From assembly GCF_012489685.1 (NCBI RefSeq), contig NC_080042.1, positions 46,738,066-46,802,065 of the forward strand: 64,000 nt of DNA. The letters are read 5' to 3'. Position numbers and translations under genes: made by a program. The stretch comes from Lotus japonicus. Lineage: Eukaryota > Streptophyta > Magnoliopsida > Fabales > Fabaceae. Positions 1-12,482 of this stretch are shown here, piece by piece. The notes beneath the pieces are model-generated. The model was given only the letters and a program-made list of their open reading frames with translations, had not been told where the DNA came from and did no database searches. How positions within the stretch are numbered: the first letter of the stretch is position 1; each line of letters begins with the position of its first letter.

Positions 1-911
1 TTTTGGAACATTTTTGGATTGACGTTGCATGACATATCATGCACTCTAACTATAGTTGTTGGGATCTTGATGATTTGATGTTGATAAACATCGTTATGTG
101 TTTTGATGATTGAATTGTATTAGAGATTCGATAACATGCTATGTATATACCTTGGGGTAGGCAATACATAACTTATATCTATATATACAACATATATATA
201 TACCCCCTTATTCTTCAAAAGTTGGTTGTATATCTATTGTATTCTGTAAGTTGACCCTAGCGCCTTGGCTTTGTTTGTATGTCTGTGTTTGGGCAGTCGG
301 CCTGCTGCCAGACGTTCGACAGCTGGTTCGTGATGATTCGTCACTCGGGGAGGACCAGGAGCATAATGACCATTACTGAAGTTTCGACGAGGACCCGGAC
401 TGAATGCATGACCAGATGAGGGTCGAGGATGGAAGTATATGGTATGGGTGTTTAGAGCTTACTAAGGTTGGGTGTTAGTGTCATAGCTCTGACCAGTCGT
501 GTCTATATTTGGGGCAGGGTAGGTCCCCGACGCATTACTTTTTGTGTGGTTCCCTGTCATGGGGATCACAGAGAGCAGTCGGACATTAGGAAGTCTGGAG
601 GAGGCTGTTTTGAGCTGACTCTCTTTCTTTTTGGATGAATGTACTTATAAACTTCTCACTTGATTTCTGGACTTGTACTCTTTTGCCTTCGGGCTCACTT
701 TCTGTCGCTTGTCAATACTTGTGACACTTTTGGTTACAGCAGGGCTGTAATAGTATTGTTTATTAGTTTATGTTTATCGCATTTTGGGTTGCGTCGTCTT
801 TATTCTGAAAATCTCTTTTATTCTAAAAAGAAAACGAAAAAAAAATACCTCCTTTTCCGCTTTGTTTTATTTTTGAGTTACTAAGTGACACTCGGAAATC
901 GGGACGTTACA
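1..911 (+). repeat. Chromovirus-type (Tekay-like) LTR fragment, copy 1
   Basis: The segment ends in GGGACGTTACA, the usual 3' end of many plant chromovirus LTRs, and nearly all of it is repeated at 7313-8229. The left part lies outside the window. It stops inside a Tat-type LTR (which resumes at 912 with GAGAGAG), so it looks like an LTR inserted into that LTR. No coding capacity is recognised; the short ORF near 660-884 is LTR sequence. The clade name is inferred from the terminus and from loose similarity to the 38065-42239 LTR. Confidence 0.6.
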
Positions 912-1164
912 GAGAGAGTTTAGAGCATAACCGCTTAGAGAGAGAAAGTAACTGAATTTCAATCTTGTTATTTCTCAAATGAGCTAAGAGTCCCTTACAA
1001 TTGGTATCCGTCCCCTATTTATAGATTTGGGGGTTGGGCTTGGCGCCCCTAACTTCCCTTAATGGGCCAGTTGGGCCTCCCGGGAGAAGGCCCAATATCC
1101 TAGCTTGCACGTCGCCTTGGGCTGGCGCGCCTGGGCGAGGGACCCTAGGTTCTCGCCCAGTCCA
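912..1164 (-). repeat. Tat-type Ty3/gypsy LTR, partial
   Basis: One of about ten copies in the window of a roughly 285-325 bp LTR. The family has TGTTC...GTCCA ends in this orientation, a CTATTTATAG segment (TATA box on the minus strand) and a CTGGGCGAGGGACCC block. The left part is missing because the chromovirus-type LTR ends at 911. The orientation follows complete copies that sit next to a primer-binding site and gag. Confidence 0.75.
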
Positions 1165-1455
1165 CATGAAATAACTCTTATTCTCCAATACCATAAATCA
1201 AAACACCCGTCATTCTCCAAAAATATATATATAAATTCCCAACTTTAGTGTCATAACATCTTATGCATAGCACAACGGATTTATTTTTCAACCCTGGGCG
1301 AGGGACCCTAGGGTCTCGCCCAGTCGACATGAAATAACTCTTATTCTCCAATACCATAAATCAAATCACGTGTCATTCTCCAAAAATATATATATAAATT
1401 CCCAACTTTAGTGTCATAACATCTTATGCATAGCACAGCGAATTTATTTTTCAAC
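1130..1455. repeat. 163-bp direct tandem duplication
   Basis: The block starting CCTGGGCGAGGGACCCTAGG at 1130 recurs at 1293 with a period of 163 bp and few mismatches, so the end of the Tat LTR and the start of its flank are present twice. The related copy at 8450-8610 has only one, so the duplication is private to this copy. Confidence 0.85.
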
Positions 1456-1893
1456 TCCAAACTAAAACATAATCCAAGAATAAATAAAGAGTCCATGAAA
1501 TAACTCTTAACATCCAGGTACAATACTAAACATTTCCCCGTGTTACATAACAGAGCATGACTCCCATAACTAAACCACCTATAAAAGACTAGCTCCTCCG
1601 ACTAACCCTTGCGAGAACCTCCACTATACTCGGCACCTGAGCGATGTCGCATAGAACATCATTTCAACAAAAGGGTGAGAACTCATGTCATATGGATAAG
1701 CATAATACTAAATAATGTAAAATATTATCTATGTTCCACTTAAATTTTTCACACTCCACTAACAAATAATAAATTATGTAATTTAATATAATCAATCAAT
1801 CTCACAGTTATGACAATACTCCATAATTCATAGCATCAAGTGAGCAAATATTATTGTCTACAATTACCACAACATCAAATCTCAAAAAAATAT
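1165..1893 (+). repeat. Fragment of second chromovirus-type LTR (family C), copy 1
   Basis: This sequence flanks the Tat LTR and matches 8483-9053 and, with a gap, 31479-31890. It is the left part of an LTR family whose full right end (GGGGTGTTACA) is seen at 10713 and 43795. It stops abruptly at 1893, where it joins truncated copia reverse-transcriptase sequence with no LTR terminus, so this is a recombination or deletion junction rather than an insertion end. Confidence 0.6.
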
Positions 1894-4800
1894 CACAATT
1901 AGTCTAGCTACTGGAGCAAAGGTCTCATCAAAATTAACTCCTTCAATCTGAGTATATCCTTGAGCAACAAGCCTTGCTTTATTCCTTGTGACTGTTCCAG
2001 TTTCATCTGACTTGTTCTTGAAGATCCACTTAGTGCCAATGATGTTTACTCCTTCAGGTCTAGGCACTAACTCCCACACTTCATTTCTCCTGAACTGTTC
2101 TAGCTCCTCTTGCATAGCATTTATCCAGTATTCATCAGTGAGAGCTTCATTGACATTCTTGGGTTCTATCTTAGAGATGAAACAACTGTGAGCAATCATA
2201 CTCCTGGATCTGGTAGTCACCCCTTCTTGAAGATTACCAATAATGTTTTCTTGAGGATGATTCTTCTGAACCCTAATTGATGGAGCTTTGGTTGATGTGA
2301 TATCTTTGTCTTCCTTTTCATCAGCACTTGTTTCTGACTCGTTGTCGAGGGCGGTTGCTGGAGCATCGGCTGGAACATCTGCATCATCATCATCTTCATT
2401 CAAAACTGCTTCTTCCTTCTTGCTTGGTTCATCATCCACAGTCACATTCACAGATTCCATCATGGTCCTTGTGCGAGAGTTAAAAACTCTATAGGCTTTG
2501 CTGTTCATAGAATACCCCATGAAAATTCCTTCATCACTTCTAGGATCAAGCTTCCTCTTAGGATCACGATCTGCAAGGATATAACATTTACTTCCAAATA
2601 TGTGAAAGTATTTTACAGACGGTTTTCTACCTTTCCATAGCTCATACTGTGTGGAGGATGTCCCTGCCCTGATGGTGACTCTATTATGTATGTAACAGGC
2701 AGTACTCATAGCTTCAGCCCAGAACTGGTGTGGAATCTTCTTAGCATGTAACATTACTCTAGCTGATTCCTGGAGAGTTCTATTTTTCCTTTCAACTATC
2801 CCATTCTGCTGTGGAGTGATGGGGGCAGAAAATTCATGGCTAATACCTTCTGTTCCACAGAACTCCAAGAATTTTGAATTTTCAAACTCCCTTCCATGAT
2901 CACTTCTGATTCTCACAATCACACAGTCCTTCTCATTCTGAAGTCTCATACATAGATTCTTGAATATTTCAAAAGTCTCTGATTTTTCTCTCAGAAACTC
3001 AACCCATGTATACCTTGAAAAGTCATCTACACAGACAAACACATACCTTTTTCCTCCCAAGCTTTCAACCTGCATGGGACCCATGAGATCCATGTGAAGC
3101 AATTCCAGAACCTTTGTCGTGGTCTGATGCTGGAGCATCTTGTGTGGCACCTTGGTTTGCTTACCAATCTGACATTCTCCACATAGCTTTCCTTCTCCCA
3201 AGCTCAAATTGGGCAATCCCCTTATTGCTTCATCTGCAAGAATCTTTTGCATGCTCCTGTAGTTGAGATGTCCTAGTCTTTGATGCCATACATTCACCTC
3301 ATCTTCTTTAGTTAACAAACATCTGGAAACATGAGCTTTATCTTCTGATGTCCACATATAACAGTTGTCTTTTGATCTGACTCCTCTCATCACAACTCTC
3401 TCATCATCAGTGGTCACAACACATTCTATCTTATTGAACTTCACATCATATCCTTGATCACACAGTTGACTTATGCTGATTAAGTTGGCTGTTAAACCAT
3501 TTACAAGTAACACATTGTTCAAGTTAGGAGATTCTGTGCTAACAAGATTTCCTACTCCCTTGATCTTTCCTTTAGCTCCATCTCCAAAAGTAACATAGTT
3601 GGTGGAGTGACTTCTGATGTCTTGCAAGAAGCTCTTGTTTCCTGTCATGTGCTTTGAACAACCACTATCAAAATACCAATCTTCCTTTGATGATGCTCTG
3701 AAAGACGTGTAGGCTACCTGACATCTGACTTCACCCTTGGGCTTCCATTGCTTCCTCATCTGAACAGGCTTTTTATCGTGCATCTGAGGATAACCATATA
3801 ACCTGTAACAGTAGGGCTTTATATGACCATTCTTACCACAGTAGTGACACTTCCAAGGTACAGTTTTATCAAGCTTAAGCCGGGGTTTCACATGCAGAGG
3901 TACATGTCTGGGCAATGAATCTGACAACTGATAATTTCTAGGCTTCTTGAATTCAGTTTGTTTCGCAGCAGACACAAATTTCTTTGAACCTTTCTGATTT
4001 TCTTTGTTTGCAGTTCTATAGTCAAAGCCAATTCCCTTCAAACTCCCTCCTTGCTTGCTAGTTTCCTTCAGAATTTCATCAAGCATATCAGAACCACTGT
4101 TCAACATTCTAACAGATTTGTGAGTAGCTTCAAGCTTTCTTGTCAGAGTTGCCACTTCCTCTTGAAGTCCTGCATTAATCAACACTAGATTAGCCTTTTC
4201 CATAACATCAGCATTATTAAACTTACTTTGCCATTCCTCCAGATCTTCCTTCAGCTTTGTGCTGAGCTCTTTCAGCCTTTCATTCTGAGAGACAAGTTGT
4301 TCAATCTCACTTTGCTTTTCTCTCACAAGTTTACATGCTTCTTCCCACTTGATGTGTAGCAGCTTGTAAGTCTCAGCCAGTTCCTCATCTGTAATGTCCT
4401 CATCACTTGTATCAGACTCATAGACGGTTCCAGAGAAAGCATTGACTTTGTTTGCAGATATCTCCTCCTCATCTTCAGTGTCTTCATCTGACCAAGTTAC
4501 CATCATACCTTTCTTCTGCTTCTTTAGATAAGTGGCGCATTCAGATCTGATGTGACCATATCCTTCACATTCATGACACTGCACTCCTTTATTCTGACCA
4601 GATTTTTCTTCTTCTTTGGTCTTCCTCTGTGAATTAGTAAATTTGGGTTTGTTATCGAACTTCATGTCCTGGACATTAGGCCTGGTTCTTTTATCAATCT
4701 TTCTCAATGCTCTGTTGAATTTTCTTGCTAGCATGGCCAGAGCCTCAGTCAGATTTTCACCCTCACAATCTTCATCATCACCTTCATCAGTGTTTGACAC

Positions 4801-5484
4801 AAAAGCAATACTCTTATTCTTCTTCTCAGATTTTCCACTCAGTTTCAACTCAAATGTCTGCAAAGAGCCAATAAGTTCATCAACCTTCATGTTCTCAATG
4901 TCTTGAGCCTCCTCAATTGCAGTGACTTTCATAGCAAACTTCTGAGGAAGAGATCTCAAGATCTTCCTTACAAGCTTCTCATCTGACATAGGCTCTCCCA
5001 AAGCAAATGAAGCATTAGACAAGTCACGGACACGCATGTGGAATTCTGAAATAGTCTCTTCTTCTGTCATCATCAAATTTTCAAACTGAGTAGTAAGCAT
5101 CTGAAGCCTTGACATCCTTACTCGAGTAGTTCCTTCATGTGCAGTTTTCAGAATTTCCCAAGCATCCTTTGCCACAGTACACGTATTGATCAGCCTAAAC
5201 ATATTTTTGTCAACTCCATTAAAGATAGCATTTAGAGCCTTTGAATTTCCAAGAGCAGCTTCATCTTCAACACTGGTCCATTCTTCTTCAGGTTTTTCCA
5301 CAACAGTAGTAGAGGTGCCTTCAACCTCAGCCTTAGTGGGGTGCTTCCAACCCTTGACAATAGCTTTCCAAGTCTTGTTGTCAATTGACTTGAGAAAGGC
5401 TGTCATGCGAACCTTCCAGTAGTCATAGTTAGTACCATCCAGAATGGGTGGCCTATTAACTGATCCTCCCTCCTTGTTATCCAT
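1882..5484 (-). pseudogene. Ty1/copia gag-pol polyprotein (SIRE/Maximus-like), truncated in RT
   Basis: Cytoplasmic retroelement polyprotein. The chosen start is the Met of MDNKEGGSVNRPP, because the upstream open frame belongs to the LTR and PBS. Visible in order: UBN2-type gag, zinc knuckle CHECEGYGHIRSEC, a coiled-coil-rich stretch, a second knuckle CHYCGKNGHIKPYC, aspartic protease WYFDSGCSKHMTG, the pre-integrase HHCC region (VWHQRLGHLNYRSM...CGECQIGK), integrase with D (HMDLMGP), D (RSDHGREF) and E (NGIVERKNR), and the first part of RVT_2 to DETFAPVARL. There the frame runs into foreign sequence and stops after five residues. The rest of RT, RNase H and the 3' LTR are absent, so the copy cannot be autonomous. 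The frame is otherwise open for about 1,200 codons, suggesting a fairly recent insertion before truncation. The family is clear; the clade is inferred from the two zinc knuckles and the long gag. Confidence 0.9.
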
Positions 5485-5536
5485 GAGAACTTGAATAAAA
5501 ACTCCCTGGAGCTCACCCAACCAGAACAGGGTGCCT

Positions 5537-5548
5537 GCTCTGATGCCA
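5537..5548 (-). other. Primer-binding site of the copia element
   Basis: On the minus strand this reads TGGCATCAGAGC, one base from the initiator tRNA-Met complement TGGTATCAGAGC used by copia elements. It lies two bases inside the LTR end and about 50 bp before the gag start, fixing the element's orientation and LTR boundary. Confidence 0.8.
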
Positions 5549-5550
5549 AT

Positions 5551-6432
5551 TGTAAATTCAGGTTCCCTCTGACACGATTGTCCTGCACGATGCTGGGACA
5601 AGAGGTTCGACAACTGCTTAACAGTGAAACGAAACAAAACTTAACAACAGAAACAATAACACACAGTAATTGTTAACCCAGTTCAGTGAAAACTTTCACC
5701 TACGTCTGGAGGGTTTGCACCCAAAGAAAGGAAATCCACTATCTCAAGATTCAGGAATTACAGACACTCATGAACACCTCAGTTCATAGTTCACTTCCTA
5801 ATCTACCCAGTGTATTTCAACTTAGAATCTCAACCTAAGTATGAGAGCCCCTCTCACTTCCTCTCAATCACTGCCACAGTGATTGGTAAACACAATGAAC
5901 AATCAGAGTTTGAATGTAATCAAACAACACAGAACCCTTCTTTGCTTTATAGAATCAGTGAGCAAAGAGGATTCACAAATAACAAGAACGAAGCACAATA
6001 ACAAATCCTAAAACACTCGATCTCTCTCTATCAGCTTCAGTCATCTTCACGTTTTAGGTCTTCATCCTTTTATAGACTTCAGCAGCGGTAGCATGGGCTT
6101 TAGGGTTGGCACGGGCTGAAGAAACAGATATCAGTAACAGCAATTCAAAAACACAATCTTGATAGATTCGGTTTCTTATTGCACAATTAACGATAGAAAC
6201 CAATCTTTTAGCAAAGATTGTTTCAACAAATAACAACCCCACAATTAAAACCCTTCTGGATAGCTACTTGCTCCTCAAGTAACTCAAAAACATATCTTCA
6301 GTAAATCTTCAGAGGGCCCACAACATAAACACAAGCTGAGGACTGATGCCCTAGCTTCACGAGGTCAGATGCCACGGCATCTGCTTCGACAATCGGTTGT
6401 TTTGACAAAATGCATGGCAACATGTTCCAACA
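5551..6432 (-). mobile_element. 5' LTR of the truncated copia element
   Basis: An 882-bp segment with copia termini: TGTTGGAACATG on the minus strand at 6432 and ...GAATTTACA next to the PBS at 5551. At its right edge the sequence switches exactly to Tat gag (GTAGGTGTTTGCTCG from 6433). No partner LTR or matching TSD is present because the other end of the element is lost at 1893. Confidence 0.8.
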
Positions 6433-6822
6433 GTAGGTGTTTGCTCGCGTCCGGATCTCCGCCATGGACCGAGCCGGCTTGCGGCTCGACTTGATATTCA
6501 GCTTCCCCGGCTGCAACCCGTTCTTGAAGGCACGCGCACAGGCGTGCGACTCTGACTCCTCAATTTTTATTGATGCCGCGCTGAATCGTTTTACGTACTA
6601 CTTTAGAGTCTCGCCCTCGGATTGGCGGACGTTGTAGAGATCCTCAATTATCACTTGCTTGGTTTTACTGGCGGAAAACTAGACAAGGAATTTTGATGAG
6701 AAGTCACGGAAATTAGTGATGGATCCTCGGGGTAGTGTGGTAAACCACGCCATGGCTGTGCCTTTGAACGTAGCTGGAAACATCCTGCACTTCACAGCGT
6801 CGAAAGCGGCACTGATCACCAT
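6433..6822 (-). pseudogene. Tat-type gag fragment
   Basis: The minus strand encodes part of a Ty3/gypsy gag (Retrotrans_gag family) including MVISAAFDAVKCRMFPATFK, AWFTTLPRGSITNFRDFSSK and the RKPARSMAEIRTRANTY segment, colinear with the gag at 25030-25420. Stops interrupt the middle. It is cut at 6432 by the copia LTR and fused at about 6822 to a chromovirus-type LTR, giving a chimeric open frame that is not a real gene. Confidence 0.8.
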
Positions 6823-7488
6823 TTGATGAGTTAGATGACTCAAGAAGTCATCAAGGGTGATTGCACTCTTTTTATATTTATCTGACTTTTGTCGCAGAAT
6901 CGACATTTACCTTAGGGTATAGTAGACCCAATAAACTCTAACACTTTTGCTGATTAAGCAAGTTTTTGGTCAATGACCACAGTATACCTTCGGGTACGGT
7001 AGAGACAATATACTCTAAGCTAGACACACGTATCCTGGTGAGGACGGTCGTTGTTTGGCTCACCATATTGCACTCATGCATTTATTCGTGAAAGGTGCCT
7101 TCGGGGACCTCGAGCATTCGACGGGGGATATGATCGACCGCACGGTTAGGATCGACCTGTTGATGTCGGGCACAACAGAGGAAAAAGTCGACCCACAGGG
7201 TTAGGACTGATCCGGCTATGTCTAGGTTGTAAGTGACACCCGAGGGATATGGTCGACACAAGGCCAGTGTTAGGACCGACTCGATCGTGCCCAGCCTATT
7301 TCTTCTGGAACATTTTCGGATTGACGTTGCATGACATATCATGCACTCTAACTATAGTTGTTGGGATCTTGATGATTTGATGTTGATAAACATCGTTATG
7401 TGTTTTGATGATTGAATTGTATTAGAGATTCGATAACATGCTATGTATATACCTTGGGGTAGGCAATACAAAACTTATATCTATATAT

Positions 7489-7521
<33 letters not shown>

Positions 7522-8229
7522 TCCCCCTTATTCTTCAAATGTTGGTTGTATATCTATTGTATTCTGTAAGTTGACCCTAGCGCCTTGGCTTTGTTTGTAT
7601 GTCTGTGTTTGGGCGGTCGGCCTGCTGCCAGACGTTCGACAGATGGTTCGTGATGATTCGTCACTCGGGGAGGACCAGGAGCGTAATGACCATTACTGAA
7701 GTTTCGGCGAGGACCCGGACTAAATGCATGACCACATAAGGGTCGAGGATGGAAGTATATGGCATGGGTGTTTAGAGCTTACTAAGGTTGGGTGTTAGTG
7801 TCATAGCTCTGACTAGTCGTGTCTATATTTGGGGCAGGGTAGGTCCCCGACGCATTACTTTTTGTGTGGTTCCCTGTCATGGGGATCACAGAGAGTAGTC
7901 GGACATTAGAAAGTCTGGAGGAGGCTGTTTTGAGCTAACTCTCTTTCTTTTTTGAGGACTGTACTTATAAACTTCTCACTTGATTTCTGGACTTGTACTC
8001 TTTTGCCTTCGGGCTCACTTTCTGTCGCTTGTCAATAATTGTGACACTTTTGGTTATAGCAGGGCTGTAATAGTATTGTTTATTAGTTTATGTTTATCGC
8101 ATTTTGGGTTGCGTCTTTATTCTGAAAATGTCTTTTACTCTAAAAAGAAAACGAAAAAAAAAATACTTCCTTTTCCGCTTTGTTTAATTTTTGAGTTACT
8201 AAGTGACACACGGAAATCGGGACGTTACA
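6823..8229 (+). repeat. Chromovirus-type LTR (family B), copy 2
   Basis: The right 0.9 kb matches 1-911 nearly base for base and ends GGGACGTTACA. The left part (6840-6930) matches the inside of the 4.2-kb LTR near 39640-39700 in reverse, supporting a common long-LTR chromovirus family. The left LTR terminus is missing at the gag junction. It holds a longer (AT)n tract than copy 1, at about 7495-7520. Confidence 0.6.
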
Positions 8230-8482
8230 GAGAGAGTTTAGAGCATAACCGCTTAGAGAGAGAAAGTAACCGAATTTCAATCTTGTTATTTCTCAAATGA
8301 GCTAAGAGTCCCTTACAATTGGTAACCGTCCCCTATTTATAGATTTGGGGGTTGGGCTTGACACCCCTAACTTCCCTTAATGGGCCAGTTAGGCCTCCCG
8401 GGAGAAGGCCCAAAATCCTGGCTTGCACGTCGCCTTGGGATGGCACGCCTGGGGGAGGGACCCTAGGGTCTCGCCCAGTCCA
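8230..8482 (-). repeat. Tat-type LTR, partial, copy 2
   Basis: Same LTR as 912-1164, with the same interruption by the family B LTR and the same right flank (ATGAAATAACTC). The shared breakpoints show the nested arrangement existed before this region was duplicated. Confidence 0.75.
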
Positions 8483-10713
8483 AATGAAATAACTCTTATT
8501 CTCCAATACCAAAAATCAAAACACCTGTCATTCTCCAAAAATATATATAAATTTCCAACTTTAGTGTCATAACATCTTATGCATAGCACAACGGATTTAT
8601 TTTTCAACTCCAAACTAAAACATGATCCAAGAATAAATAAAGAGTCCATGAAATAACTCTTAAAAATCCAGGTACAAAACTAAACATTTCCCTGTGTTAC
8701 ATAACAGAGCATGACTCCCATAACTAAACCACCTATAAAATACTAGCTCCTCCGACTAACCCTTGCGAGAACCTCCACTATACTCGGCACCTGAGCGATG
8801 TCGCATAAAACATCATTCCAACAAAAGGGTGATAACTCATATCATATGGATAAGCATAATAATAAATTATGTAAAAGTTTATCTATGTTCCACATAAATT
8901 TTTCACACTCCACTAACAAATAATAAATTATGTAATTTAATATAATCAATCAATCTCACAATTATGACAATACTCCATAATTCATAGCATCAAGTAAGCA
9001 AATATTATTGTCTCCAATTACCACAACATCAAATCTCAAAAAAATATCACAATTATCATTAATTAGCATCAAAATCTCCCTAACACATATGACTCAAGTG
9101 AGACTCGTGCAAATGCCTTTGGTACTAAAGTTTTTATCCTTAGCGGTATCACCGCGTCCACTCCAGACAGATAACCACCAATAAAGCCCTCGCTCTAGGC
9201 TTCAAAACCACTCCAGTTTTGGAACAAGTCAATAGCCTCCACGAGAACTAGCAAACATTGCCGCTTGACAACTATGCAGTGTATTGTCCAAAACTCAACT
9301 AACATATGCATATTCAAACCATCTTCAAGTCTTAATTATTTTAGCATATTCATCACCAGCTCAACAATTCAAATCATCTCCAATTTCACAAAACACACAC
9401 TTACATGTTATCAATCACACAACTTGCAATCACAGTAACTTAACAACTTAACACATAACATCAATTTAGAAATAAACATCATATAATGAACTACAAAACA
9501 TATGTAAACTATATATAATTCATATATAACAGGTTCTGCAACTATTATACAAAAAATGGATTCTTCCTAATTTTCCCCAAAAACTCGTCATCTCCCTGCA
9601 CCATCCTCCAATGCGTGCGCTACCGTGCGCAACACTACCTACATGCGCCACCTCCCTCGCGCGCAACCCTCGCCATGGTCGCGCCACCACGCCTTGCGCA
9701 TCACCACGGGCGCGCACCACATCTTTTTTCGAAAACAACATTTGCACCTAAAATGACTCATTTTATTCAAAACGATTATAAACTGTACAACAACCTAGGC
9801 GAATTTTTAAATACCTCAAATACACTCGGAAAAATCCAATATTTTTATCATGGTTCCATATACACTTTTTGTAAAACACTGTAAAGTTTCAAGTCGAAAT
9901 TCGAAGTACAAAATTCAGGAAAAATCTAACACTAACAGTAGTGCGTGAGAAACGAGACAACTTAATCTATCCTCACCAAAACGCATATAACTCGAGCTAC
10001 AGACGTCGGAATGACGTGAAACCCGCTGCATAAGCTTAATAACAGAAAGGGCTACAACTTTTATGAAGACTACTTCTTCAAATTCGATCAATAATACCGC
10101 TCGAAATAGGGTTCAAGAGCTTGTAAATTTCTGCAGCCTCACGCGCGACGCGCTACCCCCTCTCTTCCACCCACATTTCATAACCATAAATTCAACTATC
10201 CTCCTTCAGTTTAGAAAAACTTGCATCCTAGGTTTCCTAAATCAGGCTTTATATCATTATCCACTATCATACCAATCCAAAGGACATGAATTCAAACCCT
10301 TACCTCTTGTAGATCAACTCTAGGTTTTCTCCATTTTTTCTCTTCTCCTCTCCCCTTTTCACGTGTTTCTTATTCTGCTCATCTTCTTCTCTCTTTCACG
10401 TGTTCTCTTCTTCTGCTCTTCTAATCCTCATTTTTATTTCTCTCTCTATTTATTTCACTCCTAACCCTAAACTAGTAACACTAGTGAGTTCCACTCCTAA
10501 CTACTCCCACCAAAACCTAACAACCTTATTTATCTATATCACATAGTCACTTAATTAGCTAATAAAATCACTTAATTACCTTAGTATATAATAAAATCTC
10601 ATTATCACCTTATTATATAGTAAAATCACCTATTTATTCAAATCATTATATAATCTAATAATAATTAAAATAAATTAATAAATATTCTACTAATCGGAAA
10701 ATGGGGTGTTACA
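8483..10713 (+). repeat. Chromovirus-type LTR (family C) in block A
   Basis: About 2.2 kb without recognisable coding sequence, ending AAATGGGGTGTTACA at 10713, directly against Tat gag. It aligns along its length with 31479-33369 plus 43608-43795. GC-rich stretches (9600-9720, about 10140) and a CT-rich stretch (10320-10460) are LTR features; the short ORFs there have no recognisable domains. The left end is unknown because a Tat LTR interrupts it. Confidence 0.6.
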
Positions 10714-10856
10714 AGCGGTGGAGTCGGAGGAGGAGTTGGCTGCTCATGTTGCACGCGGCGAACCTCCTCACGGCGTGGCCTTTCCCTCACACGACGCGGT
10801 GGTGAACCACTCCTCTGCTCCAACGTTTCTCTGCGGCGACGACAGGGAGTCTCCAT
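10714..10856 (-). pseudogene. Tat gag N-terminal fragment, block A
   Basis: The minus strand starts with a Met followed by an Arg-rich, Pro-rich N-terminus (RRRRETLEQRSGSPPRRVRE, then PTPPPTPP), the same start as the gag at 24506. After about 47 codons it is cut by the family C LTR. The normal 5' leader and PBS lie to its right. Confidence 0.8.
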
Positions 10857-11000
10857 CGAATTTCAACCGCAAATCAGAAATTTAACTGAAAACACGAAAA
10901 GCAGAGAAAATTGCACAGGATTTTGAACTTCTCTCAACCAAAATCACAATCCACGTAATCCGGGAATCGAAATCTACCGTTAACCACATACGGCGCCAAA
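10857..11000 (-). other. Tat 5' leader with primer-binding site
   Basis: Leader between gag start and LTR. Next to the LTR it reads GGCGCCGTATGTGG on the minus strand, a PBS-type sequence also seen at 24363-24382, 31135-31154 and 44045-44063. It shows that the LTR at 11001 is the 5' LTR of a minus-strand element. Confidence 0.7.
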
Positions 11001-11286
11001 TGTTCCAGCCCAGAACATAGAAAGAAGGTATAGTACCTAGAGTGAAAGGATTGCAATGAGGGAATCTAGAGAGAGAGTGTGTAACTGAATTTCAAGTTTG
11101 TTTATCAAATGAGCAAAGAGTTACTTACAATTGGTAACCGCCCCTATTTATAAGCTAGGGGTTGGGCCTGGCGCCCATACCTGTCTTCACTGGGCCGGTT
11201 GGGCCTCTCGGGGGAGGCCCAATTCCCCGGCTCCGCCCTGAGGCAAGCATCCCTGGGCGAGGGCCCCAAGGGTCTCGTCCAGTCCA
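11001..11286 (-). repeat. Tat-type LTR (5' LTR), block A
   Basis: Complete LTR with ends TGTTCCAGCC and GTCCA and a TATA box on the minus strand (CTATTTATAAG). Its equivalent in block B is 44064-44374. No partner LTR of the same element is recognisable. Confidence 0.75.
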
Positions 11287-12482
11287 AAATGTTATATTTT
11301 CTACTCAATATTTAATGATTCATGGTATTATTTGATTATTTTATAATAATTTTGTTAATATATTGTTCATTTTTTCAAGTCGTTATTTTTTTAATTAATA
11401 TTTTATTGGTATTTTTTTCTTAAAGTCTATTGATTGAAATTGAAGAGATTGAAAGCTTAACACTACACTCTCCCATGTGAGCCAACAAAAGTTGGTAATT
11501 CTCCTCGGGGAGATCCCTTGACCCTCTTACCCAGGAATGAGCCTTTGTTAACTTCCTCAGCATACCACTAGCGCCCTGCCCGATAGTCTAGAGGTTCTTT
11601 CTCTCCGTCTACCATTTTTGTAACTAAATAAATAAATATATTCATAACTAATTGTTATAACAAAATTATTAATAAGTATATTTTGAATATTTAAACTCAA
11701 GATATGATTAGTCAATATCTTCATTAAATAGTTTAATATTAAGATATATATATATATATTTATATTTTTTGTTATCATATTTATTATTAAGTAGTCAATA
11801 TCTTTTTTCAATGGTTTAATTATTATTATTAAAAAATCATTAAAAATTTATTAATATTAAAATTAATATATATTATCTTTTTTGAAATGTTCTCTTTTTT
11901 ATAATATTTATATATTATTATATTAAATATATCATTTAATACTTTTCAAGTCAATTTTACTTTTATACTAGATATAATATACATTGCGCGGGTTTATTTA
12001 CAATATTTTTTAATATTATATGAAAATTACTATAATGTAATTATGTAAATAATAAATATTAAAGTATTTTTTTAAATATTTTTTCTTAATGATTTTGATT
12101 AATAAATATAATTTTTACTTAATTAATCTAATTTTTTAATACTGTTTACATATAAATATATTTCTTTGTTTTGTTTAAAAAAGAATTATATTTTTATCAA
12201 TTTATTATTAATAATTAAAATTCTAACTATTTTTAATTAATTCTTAACTAATTATTTTTTTTTAAGAAACTCAAAAGGTGATAACTTTTTTTTTCTTTTA
12301 ATTTATGACTTTGTAGTCTTTCTTAATGTGTTTAATTCTCTTATTGCTAATGTGATTAATGCTATTTTTTCAAGTCTTCTTTACATATTTATATAGATAG
12401 ATACATTTATATTTATATATATAGGTAGAAAGAGAGAGACGATATTAAACTTTGAGGTCAGATTCTTACCCCTAAAAAGAAA
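11287..12482. other. AT-rich upstream region of the PMEI-family gene, block A
   Basis: Very AT-rich non-coding DNA, almost identical to 44375-45567. A TATA-like TATTTATATA at 12386-12395 lies about 90 bp before the ATG and is conserved in block B (45471-45480). The motif ACTAGATATAATATAC with TTGCGCGGG near 11968 resembles the ends of some plant Helitron-like repeats, but no boundaries could be set. No ORF is credible here. Confidence 0.6.

Noticed and set aside
11960..11995. Second Helitron-like terminus (also at about 45067-45105)
   Set aside because: ACTAGATATAATATAC plus TTGCGCGGG is suggestive, but no hairpin, partner end or empty site was found.
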